A stretch of DNA of 64,000 nt from Sinorhizobium garamanticum (GCF_029892065.1 NZ_CP120375.1:248001-312000); one strand, 5' to 3'. Shown: positions 45,046 through 56,005, counted from the stretch's first letter. Made by a program: numbers and translations. Notes: generated by a model from the sequence alone, not told the origin.

Positions 45046-45678
45046 ATGATGGGAAAAACCGCGAAAAAACCGACGAGAGCAGAACAGAAGGCAAGGCGCC
45101 CTCGCGAGATTCTCGAATCGGCGTTCGAAGAATTCACCGCGAACGGATATGCGGCGACGCGCGTCGAGGACGTGGCCGCGCGCCTCGGCATTACCAAGGG
45201 CACGGTGTATCTCTATTTCCCGACCAAGGACGCGCTCTTCGAGGCGATGATCCGCCACATGTCGACGCCGTTTACGGAAATCCTGGCTTCCGTCGAAACT
45301 CTGCAAGGCTCCTATTCCGAGCGCCTGAGGGTCTTGCTGCTGCTGGCCCACGAGAAGATCGCCGACGACAGAAAGACCAGAGAGCTGCTGCGACTGACCC
45401 TGGCCGAGGGAGCGCGTTTTCCTCACATCGTCGACCGACACTACGACGAATTCATCGCACCCTTACTCGGCGCCGTTGGTGCCCTCGTCGATCAGGGCGT
45501 GTCGTCCGGCGAATTCCGCGACGGCGCGGCGGCAAGCGTACCCGAAGTGGTCACCAGTTCAGTCCTGCACATCGCCGTGATGCGCCTTATGTTTGCCGAT
45601 CGAAAGCCGATCGATGGGACCGGCTTCATCGAGGCCCATGTCGACCTTGCACTCAATGGGCTTTTGAAACATTCCTGA
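45046..45678 (+). CDS. TetR-family repressor of the RND pump
   Basis: A 210-residue regulator from ATG 45046. The HTH is ILESAFEEFTANGYAATRVE then DVAARLGITKGTVYLYFPTK; the C-terminal ligand domain is of the AcrR/TetR_C type. The gene is divergent from the adaptor-adaptor-RND operon with a palindrome between them, so it most likely represses the pump and itself until a substrate binds. Intact; the open frame extends upstream but without support. Confidence 0.9.
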   Translation: MMGKTAKKPTRAEQKARRPREILESAFEEFTANGYAATRVEDVAARLGITKGTVYLYFPTKDALFEAMIRHMSTPFTEILASVETLQGSYSERLRVLLLLAHEKIADDRKTRELLRLTLAEGARFPHIVDRHYDEFIAPLLGAVGALVDQGVSSGEFRDGAAASVPEVVTSSVLHIAVMRLMFADRKPIDGTGFIEAHVDLALNGLLKHS

Positions 45679-46396
45679 CCGCGATCATCAGGCGCCACGA
45701 GCGGGATCCACATGCGTTTGAACGGCCAGTATCTCGCGTCCCCCAGACGCAAAGTCAGCGAGATCGAAGGCACCATTCGTTCGTTTTCCTTCGCGCGGAT
45801 GCTCTGGTGCCGGCCTCTCTACACTCTTCTACTCTGTCGCATTCGTTGCGGAGTAAACACTTCCGATTCCTACGCCTGTAAGTGGTTGGTTTTACTGGGC
45901 GCCGCCTTGTACGTCAGATCCAATGCGCCTAACCAACTGTAATGACGCCATTTTCTCTGGCAGGTCGGTTGCGAGGGCGGGATTTGATCCTGCGACAGCC
46001 AGGTTTGATCCGCTGACGTGTTCTTTGCAAAGGCCCTGATACAGGCACCGTGGCCATAGCTCACAACTTCAATCGTTGTTCGCGCTGCCGAGCATTACCG
46101 AAGCGGAGCTCTGTGTCCGAAATTCGGGGTGAGTGACCGCAAATGTGGCTAGCGATGTCGCCGGGGCGGCCAAAACCGGAGCCCTCGGCAGCATTGGTTT
46201 CGAGGAGGTCTTATTCCAACCGAAGCGCGTCGAAACCGGTTGTCTCTCGGCCTTCACATATTCGCTGAACCCACCGCGATGGCTCGTGATGGAAGGGGGG
46301 TCCTCAGCACATCAACATCATTGTCCATTGCGATGACTTACTATGCCGGCACGACCGAATTCTGCTTCGCAGGTTCTTCCGCCTCGGCTGATGCCC
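45679..46396. other. 700-bp stretch without genes, with a tRNA-like remnant
   Basis: No gene is supported. The only recognisable item is the degenerate tRNA 3' end listed separately. The rest includes short chance frames. Confidence 0.45.
45967..46018 (-). repeat. Degenerate tRNA-fMet-like 3' end, possible att remnant
   Basis: On the minus strand this stretch ends GGATCAAATCCCGCCC then TCGCAACC, resembling the T arm and acceptor 3' strand of initiator tRNA-Met (GGTTCAAATCCTGCCCCCGCAACCA), with changes in the stems. Only the 3' half can be recognised, so it is not a functional tRNA. Integrated elements leave such partial tRNA copies at one border, so this may be an old attachment site. Confidence 0.4.
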
Positions 46397-46955
46397 CTAC
46401 TGCCGTATGGTCGGAATCATCAATGTAGTCGATCTCGAGCTGTTGAGGAGGGCCGAGGCATAGGGCATGCGGATTCGTCCGACCCGCTTCAAAGACCAGT
46501 CCACCGACTGCTCATTACGATTGTGCACGAACGTTCCAGATTTGATTACGTTGAACCCGTCAGGTGCCGCGAATACAAGCCGCAGGCCTTCCTGATGGAT
46601 CGTGGACAGGTCGGTTTTCGCCTCCCGATCCAGAGCCGCCAATTGTTGCCAAAGGCGCGTGCGCTGTTCCTAGATCGAAGATTGACCGTCCATCAGCGCG
46701 TGGGGCTTCTCCTGCGCTCCTTCCACCTTGACCTGGCCGTCGGATCTCAGTGTGGCGAGATCCAGAATGTTAAGCCTGACAGGCGCAGTCTCATTCAGGT
46801 CGCAGTACCATTTCTTTTCTTTGAGGCTGAACGGCAATCGGTAATGACTATCCTTGTGCCTAACGTTTGTCGTCAAGGGGCGCATCGGCATAAAGATTGC
46901 GGTTTGCAAGCTTCTGGATCCATCATAGCGCAAGGCAAGGTCGCACGGTGCGGCT
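46397..46955 (-). pseudogene. Unidentified gene, 5'-truncated and with an in-frame amber
   Basis: A single minus-strand frame of about 180 codons reads as a plausible soluble protein (LAAPCDLALRYDGSRSLQTA, KEKKWYCDLNETAPVRLNIL, FAAPDGFNVIKSGTFVHNRN). It is interrupted by one TAG at 46670-46672 and has no start on the right, where it meets the IS630 element. The frame is otherwise continuous, which is unlikely by chance. I cannot assign a function. Confidence 0.45.
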
Positions 46956-46969
46956 AGAGCACGTCCACT

Positions 46970-47660
46970 TTAAACCGGGTCATATCCTGCTGCTGCGAAG
47001 TAGTTCGCACACTCTTGCGACTCGAAGAGTTTGACGATGTCGCCAACGGTGTTCCACAGGGCGTCGACGGAGCGTTCGGCCCTTGCCCGCAGAAGCGCCT
47101 TGAGCTTTGAGAAGGCGTTTTCGATCGGGTTGAAGTCGGGGCTGTAGGGCGGGAGATAGAGCAGCGTGCAGCCGGCGGTTTCTATGGCCTGTCGGATGCC
47201 ATCTGCCTTGTGGGCCGGCAGGTTGTCCATGACGACGATGTCGCCGGGCGTGAGGGTCGGCACGAGAACCTGCTCGACATAGGCCCGGAAAGCCACTCCA
47301 TTCATCGCCCCGCCAAGGACCATCGGCGCGGTCATGCCGGAGAGCCTGAGCGCCCCGGTGAACGTCGTAGTTTTCCAATGACCGTGCGGAACGCCCGATC
47401 GGCAACGCTCTCCGCGCGGCGCGCGACCGCGAAGCCGGGACATCTTCGTGGAAAGACCCGTCTCGTCTATGAAGACGAGGCGGGCTGGATCGAGATCAAG
47501 CTGTGCATCGAACCAGTCCTGACGCCGCTTCAGGAGGTCTGACCGCTCCTGCTACAATGCATGTGCGGTCTTTTTTTGAATGTGAAGCCGCGCTTGCGCA
47601 GCCAGACGTCGAGGGTGCTGAGGCCGATAGAGACGGATCGCTCCTCTTCCAGACGCAAAA
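46970..47660 (-). mobile_element. IS630-family transposase, truncated and frameshifted
   Basis: The C-terminal frame includes the DDE core ([40 protein letters not shown]) and ends AAAGYDPV. A frameshift lies in a run of seven T (plus strand) near 47567; beyond it the N-terminal side reads GLSTLDVWLRKRGFTFKKR in another frame. The part between has [20 protein letters not shown]. The first ~100 residues are missing and the element adjoins the integrase genes directly. Inactive. Confidence 0.75.
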
Positions 47661-48629
47661 CCTGGAGGTTCGTCGGCTCCCGCCCGAGCTGGCTGGCGGC
47701 ATACTTGAGGAGCAGACGGAATGTGTCATGGTAGCTTGCGATCGTGTCCGGGTTGGCGTGAAGCTGGTCGCAAGGTGTTCCGCGAGGAAGCGCTGCACGT
47801 AGATGAGGAGCGGTTAGGTCTTCATTGTGCACCACCCCGCTCCAAAATGAACTGTCCTGCCCGGTCGGCAGGCAGTTGTAGGAGCTCCCCCACTGCCTCA
47901 ATGTACCAACTGCCTCAATGTACCAGTAGGTGTGCTCCTCCCAAAGGGTGCTGAGCTTGATCATCTCGCTGTCGGGATCGAGATCCTTTCGGTACCAGTC
48001 CATGAGCGAGTGGACAGCAAAGGTGTGCCGAAGATCGTAAATGCGCGGACCGCGCGCCCGTGGCGGGTAAAGTCCTGTGGCTCGCGAACGCCAATACGCT
48101 GCGAGACCTGGGCGAAGTTGTAGTGGACGCCGCAATCGGACGGCCGTTCACCGCTTCAAAGCGGAAGAATGCTGCGGAGCCGGTGCCAAGGATGCGGTCC
48201 CACTCGAAGCTGTAAGTGCGTAGCCGGCCGGCGGCGCATCTCGCTATCAGGACAAAAGCGTGACTTGGCGTTCTTTCCGCCGCGGACGGTGAGCACCGCC
48301 GCATCGACTCGACGTCCCTCGTCGAGCCCGATCGCCTCGCTGACGCGTAACCCCGTGACCGCGATCAACGCAAACAGCGTCGAAGAGGTCACCCGCAATC
48401 CGTAGGAGGAGGGAAGCCGCGCGGCTTCAGCCACGATCGCGGCGATCTGATCAGGAGTGTAGATGTAGGGCCGCGATCGACACTTCTTGCCGCAGATCAA
48501 GCCCGCGGCTGGAACTTCGGTGCGCGGACCGACGCCTTTGGAGCCAACTTGCAAAGCCACGCACCATGCCCGATTCGGGCAGCCCCAGGTACCGTTGAAG
48601 CGGCGCAGCACGCGTTCGGAGAAAGACAA
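47661..48629 (-). pseudogene. Two tandem tyrosine recombinases, RIT-like, both broken
   Basis: The first recombinase (48629 down to about 47870) has RPYIYTPDQIAAIVAEAARL and the first catalytic Arg in VTGLRVSEAIGL, then breaks, and resumes in another frame with RIYDLRHTFAVHSLMDWYRK and HTYWYIEAVGTL. A second begins at about 47825 with LHANPDTIASYHDTFRLLLK and YAASQLGREPTNLQVLRL, the N-terminal SAM-like domain of an integrase, and is cut by the IS630 fragment. Tandem recombinases of this kind occur in recombinase-in-trio (RIT) elements. No intact copy remains. Confidence 0.65.
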
Positions 48630-48886
48630 ATCGGCGCCAAGACTGCGCCGGAGCGTGAGATAGTGTTCAAGGCGAACGGTAAGCGAGTTGAAAGTACCGT
48701 TTGGTCAGGACTGTCGCGCTGTGACGCCCATATGTTCTGGTCGCCTTTCGGTGGAAGGACTAAGCCGCTCGCGCGGCAATGGCGCTTGTGGCTCGCGGTG
48801 CGTTTCCTGTTCGACGGCGGTTCTTTGTGTCTCGGGTTCCTGGCCTGACGATTGAGGCTTCTCAATCTGATGGACAGGAGGGTCCC

Positions 48887-49744
48887 ATGACAGAGGAGAA
48901 GACCACCCGGCTGCGTGAGCGGATGATCGAGGACATGCGCATCCGCGGGATGGGCGACAAGTCGCAGAAAGGGCACATCCGGGCGATCAAGGATTTCGCG
49001 GCCTTTCTGGGGCGCTCACCCGACACGGCAACGCCGGAGGAGTTGCGGGCCTACCAGCTACACATGACCAATGCCGGAGTGACGCCCTCGACATTCAATG
49101 TCCGGATCATCGCGCTCAGGTTCTTTTTCGGGATCACCTGCGGGCGCGAGGAGATGAAGCGGTACATGCAGTTCCAACGCAAGCCGCAGAAGCTGCCGGT
49201 CGTCTTGAGCGTCGAGGAGGTCGCCGACCTGCTCGCCGCCGCTCCCGGGCCCGGGCTCAGCTGTGGCGCCGGGCTGCGGGCTTCGGAGGTGTGCCACCTG
49301 AAGGTCACTGACATCGACAGCGAGGGCATGCTGATCCACGTCGAAGAAGGCAAGGGCGGCAAGGATCGCAAGGCCATGCTATCGCCGGGCTTGCTGGATC
49401 TGCTGCGCGATTACTGGCGGGAGGCGCGTCCGCGGGGATGGTTGTTTCCCGGCAAGCCGAAGAACAACCCGATCTCGCCGCGCCAGCTCAACCGGGCCTT
49501 CACCTCGGCCAAGCACATGGCGGGCATCGCCAAGCCCGCAACGCTGCATACCTTGCGCCACAGCTTCGCCACGCATCTGCTGGAGGCGAACACCGACGTG
49601 CGGGTGATCCAGGTTCTGCTCGGCCATGCCAAGCTGAGCAGCACCGCCCGCTACACCCACGTCGCCACCAAGTTGATCCGCGACACCATCAGCCCGTTCG
49701 AGCGCCTGAAGCAGTTGGAGGATCTAAGGCGTCGGCTGGAATGA
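48887..49744 (+). CDS. Tyrosine recombinase paired with IS91
   Basis: A 285-residue tyrosine recombinase. GGAGG lies ahead of ATG 48887. The SAM-like N-terminal domain (MIEDMRIRGMGDKSQKGHIR) precedes a catalytic domain with Arg in GAGLRASEVCHL, His-x-x-Arg in HTLRHSFATHLL, His in LLGHAKLSSTA and Tyr in ARYTHVATK. In related proteins about ten residues separate GPGL from GAGLRA; here only SC remains, so a small in-frame deletion may reduce activity. The IS91 transposase begins 14 bases after its stop, as in other recombinase-IS91 pairs. Confidence 0.85.
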   Translation: MTEEKTTRLRERMIEDMRIRGMGDKSQKGHIRAIKDFAAFLGRSPDTATPEELRAYQLHMTNAGVTPSTFNVRIIALRFFFGITCGREEMKRYMQFQRKPQKLPVVLSVEEVADLLAAAPGPGLSCGAGLRASEVCHLKVTDIDSEGMLIHVEEGKGGKDRKAMLSPGLLDLLRDYWREARPRGWLFPGKPKNNPISPRQLNRAFTSAKHMAGIAKPATLHTLRHSFATHLLEANTDVRVIQVLLGHAKLSSTARYTHVATKLIRDTISPFERLKQLEDLRRRLE

Positions 49745-49757
49745 AGCGCGCGCCGGG

Positions 49758-50946
49758 GTGTCCCGGCAGAAGCTGGAGGTCGCTGACATCTTCCGAGCCT
49801 ATGGTCCTGCGTGGCGGCGAGCCAATGCCGGGCATGTCAGCCTGACCCAGCTCAAGGTCATGGCGGCGATCGAAGCCTGCCGAACCGAGGCGCTCGGCGG
49901 CCATGTGGCGGCTTGCACCAAGTGCGGCATAACCACACTATAATTCCTGCAAAAACCGGCACTGCCCGAAGTGCCAGGGACCCGCGGCGCGGGACTGGAT
50001 GGCCGCCGGTGCCGAAGACCTGCTGCCGGTCGAGTATTTCCACGTTGTCTTCACCGTCCCCGCGGCGATCGCGCAGGTCGCCTACTGGAACAAGAAGGTC
50101 GTCTATGACCTGCTCTTTCGCGCATCGGCCGACACGCTGGCGACGATCGCCGCCGATCCCAAGCGCCTCGGCGCACGGATCGGCCTGACCAGCGTGCTGC
50201 ACACCTGGGGATCAGCACTGACCCATCACCCGCATGTGCACATCAGCGTGCCCGGCGGTGGGCTGTCGCCGGATGGCACGCGCTGGATCTCATGCCGCCC
50301 CGGGTTCTTCCTGCCGGTGCGGGTTCTGTCGCGTCTGTTCCGACGATTGTTTATCGCAGGGCTGCTGGCACTCCATTGCGCCGGCGATCTGAGGTTCTAC
50401 GCTGATCTGGCAGCTCTCGCAGAGGCTGACGTGTTCGCCGCCTGGCTGGCCCCCGTCCGCAAATCAGAATGGGTCGTCTATGCCAAGCCGCCGTTCGGCG
50501 GCCCCGAAGCGGTCTTGGCTTACCTCAGCCGCTACACCCACCGGGTGGCGATCTCCAACAGCCGCCTGATCAGCGCCGATGCCGAGACGGTCGCCTTCTG
50601 CTGGAAGGACTACCGGATCAAAACCGGCGACCGACAAAAGGTCATGCGGCTGGCCACCGACGAGTTCATTCGCCGCTTCCTGCTCCATGTGCTGCCCGAC
50701 GGTTTCCACCGCATCCGCCATTACGGCCTGCTCGCCAGTGGGGGCCGCAAGACCAAGGTCGCAAAGATCCGCGCTCTGCTTGGAGCGGAAACGGCCAAAC
50801 AAGATGGTCCGCCAAGCGCTGAGGCGATCCCGCTCACTCTGAGAGAGCCATGCCCCGACTGCGGTGGCCCGATGCGCATCATCGAGATCTTCCGACGCGG
50901 CCAGAAACCCAGAGCCCGGGCGCCACCGAGAAAGCAGGCCGCATGA
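49758..50946 (+). pseudogene. IS91-family transposase with a frameshift
   Basis: The first frame (KLEVADIFRAYGPAWRRANA, GHVAACTKCGITTL) ends at a TAA at 49943. The next frame resumes with NSCKNRHCPKCQGPAARDWM and continues to the end (LLPVEYFHVVFTVPAAIAQV, GSALTHHPHVHISVPGGGLS, YLSRYTHRVAISNSRLISAD). IS91 transposases carry two catalytic tyrosines and transpose by rolling circle. The ITTL/NSCKN join lacks about five bases compared with ITTIAYNSC, so a small deletion broke the gene. Start uncertain; GTG 49758 is used. Confidence 0.8.
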
Positions 50947-51638
50947 CAATACGCCCGTCACATTGGCAAAAGCCGACCCGAAAACACCCTGCATTCCGGG
51001 ATGGACCCCTTTGCGCTCAATAACACTGAGCACCGCAAAACCGTCAAACTCGACAGGGACGAGACCGTCAAACCTGCTTCCGATCAACGCATCCCACACC
51101 CTCGGGTCGGCGCTTTTGCTCCTGTCGGCAGCGCCGAAGTCCACAACACACGCCCGTGGCCCCGCGCTTTCCCCATAGGTCCCACCCAGCCTCCGCGGCT
51201 TCCTCCTTCCAAGGTTTGTCAACGCGGGCCGCCCAACGCCAGCGGCAAATGTCGCGCTGCGGCCCGCATCGAAAAACCTTCAGGAAAGCAGTCAAATGCT
51301 GAGAAACCTCGGATGACTCATGAGCCGACGTTCGCCTGGCGGCAAGTTGCCACGCTGGAAGGTCCGAGCTGACGATCGGCATCGAATGCCGTCCGCGGGT
51401 ATCCGCCCTGCCGTCAGAGCCGCTTCCCGCCCCAGGCGTCGGGCAAGCATGGTGGTTGGCGGAACTGATCAGGGTCAGGGCAGGGGAAAGCGCAGAATTT
51501 GTCATAGGTGCATGTGATGGCCAGGGTCTATCTATTCCGAGGCTGCCGACGGATCGGATCAGACGCGCCGATCCCTCACTCGTCTTCAATTCCGGCGGTA
51601 GCATCACGCCGGAACACTGATCTCCACCTGCTCGCTCG
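50947..51638. other. IS91 right-end tail and unidentified sequence
   Basis: The first ~290 bases (to about 51240) resemble the tail region common in IS91-type elements, which includes FPIGPTQPPRLPPSKVCQRG in one frame and is probably not translated. The rest to 51638 has no recognisable gene. I could not locate the exact right terminus of the element. Confidence 0.4.
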
Positions 51639-53179
51639 CTATTCCATGACGGCGCTATGATCGAGTACCGGCGCGATTTTCGGCTTTCGGAGCAACAACA
51701 CGAGCGGCATTGCCGCCAGTGACATCAGCATCAGAAGTTTGAAGTCGTCCAGGTAGGCAATGATGGTCGACTGCAACGTAATCACCTCGTTCAGCGACGC
51801 ACGACCAGCCGCAGTAAGGGGACTGAGCCCAGCCGCAGCGGTCGCGTGGAAAGCATGGTTGAACGGTGTGACATAGGCGGCAATCGTTTCATGGTTGATC
51901 TGGCCATTCTCGACCAGCAACGCCGAGACTATGGAGATCCCGACACAGGAGCCGATATTGCGGGACAGGTTGTACAGTCCCGTGCCATCCCCCCGGAGTT
52001 CAGCAGGCAGCGTCGAGAAGGCGACCGTGGTCAAAGGAACAAACAGGAACCGAGACCAACGCCCTGGATGAATCCCACCCAGACGATCGTCCACTGGGAT
52101 ACGTTTGGCGTCCAACCTGCCATCTCGTCCATTGCGAACGCGGTGAGGCCCAGGCCCAGAAGAAGCAGCCAGCGGGTGTCGACCTTTCCGATAAGCCTGC
52201 CGACGACAAACATGCAGACCATGGTGCCTACTCCGCGCGGGCCCATGACAATGCCAGCGGTCATTACGGGATAATCCCATCAGCGTCTGGAGATAGGGAG
52301 TCATGAGGGCCAGCGAAGCGAGATAGGTGATCCCGACGGCGAAGATGAACACGAAGCTCACGGCGAAGTTGAGATCGAGAAAAGGCTAGGATTTATAAAG
52401 GACTTCTTGGCCGTCAGTGTATGAACCATAAGCAGGTAGAACGCCGCCGCGCAGACCACCGATTCAATGAGGATTTCGCCCGAGGCGAACCAGTTCAATT
52501 GCTCGCCGCGGTCGAGGAACAATTGCAGGGCGGCGATCGTCAAGCTCAGCATCGCGAAACCAAACCAGTCGAGTTTCGCCAAGGCGTCGATCTTCGTGTC
52601 AGTCACGAACATGACCATGCCGCCAAACGCCGGGGCTCCGATCGGAATGTTGATGTAGAAAACCCAACGCCAACTCAGATTGTCCGTCAGCCATCCGCCG
52701 ATGACCGGGCCGAGAACGACCATCACGGAGATGCCGTACAGAGCCATAGCCGAACCGCGTTCCTCAGGCGTGTAGATATCAAGAAGAATGCCCTGCGACA
52801 GCGGCACCAGTGAGGCGCCGAACAGTCCCTGCAGGAGTCGGAAGGCGACGATTTGAACGAGCGACTGCGACAAGCCGCAAAGAATGGAAGCTATGACGAA
52901 TCCGGCGATGGCAACCAAAAGAACGCGCTTTCGGCCGAACCGCGCGGCAAGGAAGCCCGAGGGCGGCGTCATGATGGCAGCCGCGACGATATAGGAGGTC
53001 AGCACCCAATTGATCTGGTCGGCGCTCGCTGCAACGCTGCCCTGCATATAGGGCAGCGCCACGTTGGCGATGGTGGTGTCCAGCGCCTGCATGATGACGG
53101 CAAGAATGACGCAGGCCGTGATTGCGCCGCGATTGGCAACGGGCGCGGCGGGAGATGCTGGGACATCACTCATAGTCAT
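51639..53179 (-). pseudogene. EmrB/QacA-type (DHA2) efflux transporter, several frameshifts
   Basis: The N-terminal half is intact (ITACVILAVIMQALDTTIAN, VALPYMQGSVAASADQINWV, FGRKRVLLVAIAGFVIA, GWLTDNLSWRWVFYINIPIG). A break near 52385 ends the first frame (SLFSISTSP), a second lies near 52255 and a third near 52030; the pieces RDLNFAVSFVFIFAVGITYL, AGIVMGPRGVGTMVCMFVVG and FVPLTTVAFSTLPAELRGDG restore a 14-helix transporter. Start ATG 53179 overlaps the emrA stop. Three or more shifts make a real pseudogene likely. Confidence 0.75.
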
Positions 53180-54050
53180 TACCGACGGGCCGGCCCAACA
53201 GGTTGTTGATGAAGTCGGGCAGTCCACGGGCATGAACCGTATCGATCTCGACGACCGCGCTCATGCCGACGCGAAGCGGCGGCTTGCCTTGGGCGTCATC
53301 GATGCTGACGCGCATCGGGATGCGCTGGACGACCTTCACCCCAGTTGCCGGTGGTGTTCTGAGCCGGCAGCAGCGAGAAGCTGGAGCCCGATGCCGGGCT
53401 GATGCTCTCTACCTTGCCCTTCCAGGTGACGCCCGGATAGGTATCGACAGAGATGGTCGCCTCCTGGCCGGGCTTCACATAGGTGAGCTCGGTTTCCTTC
53501 GGGCTTGCTGCGATCCAGAGATCGTTGGTGGCGACCAGCGAGAAAGCCTGCTGCGAGGCCTGCAGGTACGAGCCGACCTGCAGCGCGTTCACATTGGTCA
53601 CGACGCCGTCGAACGGCGCCCTGACGACGCTGTGGTCGAGTTCGCGCTACGCGTTATCGACATTCGATTTGGCCTGAAGGTAGAGCGGGTTCTGGTCGAC
53701 CGGCTGGTTGGCGTCGCCGCCGAGCTGAGCGAGCGTGGTCGCAGCCTGCGCCTTGGCGACGGCAACCTTCTGTAGCGCGGCGTCGAGGTCATGCTTGGCT
53801 TGGTCATAGGCGGAGCGTGTCGCGGCGGACCTGTTGACAAGGCTCTGCTGACGATCGAACTGCGCCTGGAAATACGGGATATCGGCCGCGCCTGGGTGAT
53901 TTCCGCGAGCGACTGCTGATAGCTGCCCTTCAGGTTTTCGATCTGGTTGCGCTGGCGCCGAGCTGCGCCTTTGCGCCGTCGAGCGCGATCCGGAAGCTGT
54001 CAGACTTCAGGCTGAAAAGAACCTGACCGGCCGATCTGTCTGTTGGGAAT
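53166..54050 (-). pseudogene. EmrA/HlyD-type adaptor, N-terminus missing, frameshifted
   Basis: Pieces of the adaptor are seen in order: AGQVLFSLKSDSFRIALDGA, YDQAKHDLDAALQKVAVAKA, RELDHSVVRAPFDGVVTNVN, DTYPGVTWKGKVESISPASG and VKVVQRIPMRVSIDDAQGKP ending GNDYE. At least two frameshifts and one in-frame stop (TAG near 53646, just before RELDHS) interrupt it, and the N-terminal membrane anchor is missing at about 54050. The stop overlaps the start of the emrB gene, as in intact emrAB operons. Confidence 0.7.
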
Positions 54051-54556
54051 CGGGACCTACATTGCGTTTGGTCCTCCTCGCCGCTGAAGGATGTAGCCGC
54101 CCGCCACGCGAGGTTTGTCGCGTCCGAACAGCCTGGCCGTATCGCTTCGCAATTCGCCGGGCCTCATATCTTTCCTGTATCGCACTCACTCGATCCATAT
54201 ATTGGACGCTCATCGGGTGGGCGACTATTTTGAATGCACACGAGCCCAACGTCGCGGACTGGTCAGAGTCTTTGCCAAAGAAAAGGAGGCAGCCTCATGA
54301 GCCGAGAACTCTTCCGCATCTCTCAAGCCAACCTGTTCCCCCACGTGAGCACGTGGCCACGGTTTGCGGCCGCCACGCAAGCACGCTGAACGCCTTCCTA
54401 GAGCGGTTTGGTAGCCGCGGCTGAGACAGCCCAATTTTCGAAGTGTGGGCCAGGTGACATCGGAAACTGGCCCGAGAACCGGCCTTACAAGCCGCATACT
54501 GAGCCGAGGTGAGTCATAGACTCTTTTCTTAAGTCATCCAAAGAAGTGAGACTTCC
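54051..54556. other. Gap with a small well-initiated ORF
   Basis: No larger gene is supported. A 30-codon plus-strand frame at 54297-54389 starts 8 bases after AAAAGGAGG and reads MSRELFRISQANLFPHVSTW before ending QAR. The ribosome site is among the best in the window, so it may be a leader peptide or the preserved start of a lost gene. Confidence 0.4.
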
Positions 54557-56005
54557 ATGAACAGCATCAGCAACAAGCAGCACGTGGAAAACCTAACCGG
54601 CGGCGCAAGCTTTCGCAGCGAGGCCGACGGCCTGGGCTCGGTCAACGTTCCCGCCGACAAGCTCTGGGGCGCCCAGACTCAGCGTTCGCTCAAGCACTTC
54701 AGCATAGGCCACGACCTGATCCCGCGGGAAATGATCACGTCCTATTCGATCTTGAAGCTGGCCGCTGCCACCGCGAACTACGAAGGCGGTCGCCTCGAGG
54801 TCCACGCCTATGAACTGATCACGCGTGTTTGCGAGGAAATCCTGGAGGGAAAGCTCCATGATATGTTCCCGCTGCACGTCTGGATGACTGGCAGCGGCCC
54901 CCAGTTCAACATGAACGTCAACGAAGTCATCTCCAACCGCTGTTGCCAGCTTATGAACACCCCGCTCGCCAGCAAGACACCGGTCCATCCGAACGACCAC
55001 GCCAACATGTCTCAATCATCCAACGACAGCTTCCCGTCGGCGATGAACATTGCCGCCGCCGCGGGAGTCGCGATCCGTTTGCTCCCGGCCGTGACCGCGC
55101 TTCGGGACGCCATCGCTGGCAAGGCCGAAGAATGGGCCGACATCGTCAAGATCGGCCGGACTCACATGCAGGACGCGACACCGCTGACGCTCGGCCAGGA
55201 ATGGTCGGGCTATGCAGGCATGCTGTCCGACGATCTCGAGCGGATCGAGAACGCCCTCAAGGGCGTCTATCGGCTGGCCCTCGGTGGCACCGCTGTCGGT
55301 ACTGGAATCAATGCCGCCCCGGGATTTGCGGAAGCCGTTGTGGCCGAAATTGCCAGGCGCACCGATCTGCCTTTTGTCAGTGCGCCGAACAAGTTCACGG
55401 TCCAGGGCGCCCATGACGCGCTGGTTCATCTCTCCGGCACACTGCGCACCCTTGCTGTCTCACTCTATAAGATCGGCAACGATATCCGGCTGTTGTCGTG
55501 CGGCCCGCGCGCCGGTTTTGCGGAACTGCTGATCCCGGAAAACGAGCCGGGCTCGTCGATCATGCCCGGAAAAGTCAATCCGACGCAGGTCGAGGCGCTG
55601 GCGATGATCGCTGTGCGGGTCATGGCGAACGACGTCGGCTTCGGCTTCGGCGGAGCCGGCGGTTATCTTGAAATGAATGTCTACAAGCCTCTGATGATTG
55701 CCAACATCGCGCAGTCGATCACCATTCTCGCAGACGGATGCACAAACTTCCGCGTCTTCCTGGTCGAGGGCACGCAACCCAACCGGAAGAAGATCGCGGA
55801 ATATGTGGAGCGTTCGTTGATGCTGGTCACGGCGCTCACGCCGGTGATCGGCTATGATAAGGCTTCGAAAATCGCTCATCATGCTGCCGACCACGATCTG
55901 ACACTGAAACAGCCCGCGCTTGAGCTCGGCTTCGTCGACGAGCAGACCTTCGATCACGTCGTCGATCCGGCCAAGATGGTGAAACCCTACGTCGCCTCCA
56001 CCTGA
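54557..56005 (+). CDS. fumC: Class II fumarate hydratase
   Basis: A 482-residue enzyme that interconverts fumarate and malate in the cytoplasm. Family motifs: [60 protein letters not shown] and the signature [13 protein letters not shown] with the catalytic Ser. The aspartase/fumarase superfamily shares these, but NVNEVISNR and [14 protein letters not shown] favour fumarase. One deviation is GSGPQFN where FumC usually has GSGTQTN or GSGTQFN. Malic enzyme follows 171 bases downstream, so the pair converts fumarate to pyruvate. Confidence 0.88.
   Translation: MNSISNKQHVENLTGGASFRSEADGLGSVNVPADKLWGAQTQRSLKHFSIGHDLIPREMITSYSILKLAAATANYEGGRLEVHAYELITRVCEEILEGKLHDMFPLHVWMTGSGPQFNMNVNEVISNRCCQLMNTPLASKTPVHPNDHANMSQSSNDSFPSAMNIAAAAGVAIRLLPAVTALRDAIAGKAEEWADIVKIGRTHMQDATPLTLGQEWSGYAGMLSDDLERIENALKGVYRLALGGTAVGTGINAAPGFAEAVVAEIARRTDLPFVSAPNKFTVQGAHDALVHLSGTLRTLAVSLYKIGNDIRLLSCGPRAGFAELLIPENEPGSSIMPGKVNPTQVEALAMIAVRVMANDVGFGFGGAGGYLEMNVYKPLMIANIAQSITILADGCTNFRVFLVEGTQPNRKKIAEYVERSLMLVTALTPVIGYDKASKIAHHAADHDLTLKQPALELGFVDEQTFDHVVDPAKMVKPYVAST

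Noticed and set aside
54062..54424. 120-codon plus-strand ORF before fumC
   Set aside because: No ribosome site and no features; it overlaps the better supported small ORF in another frame.
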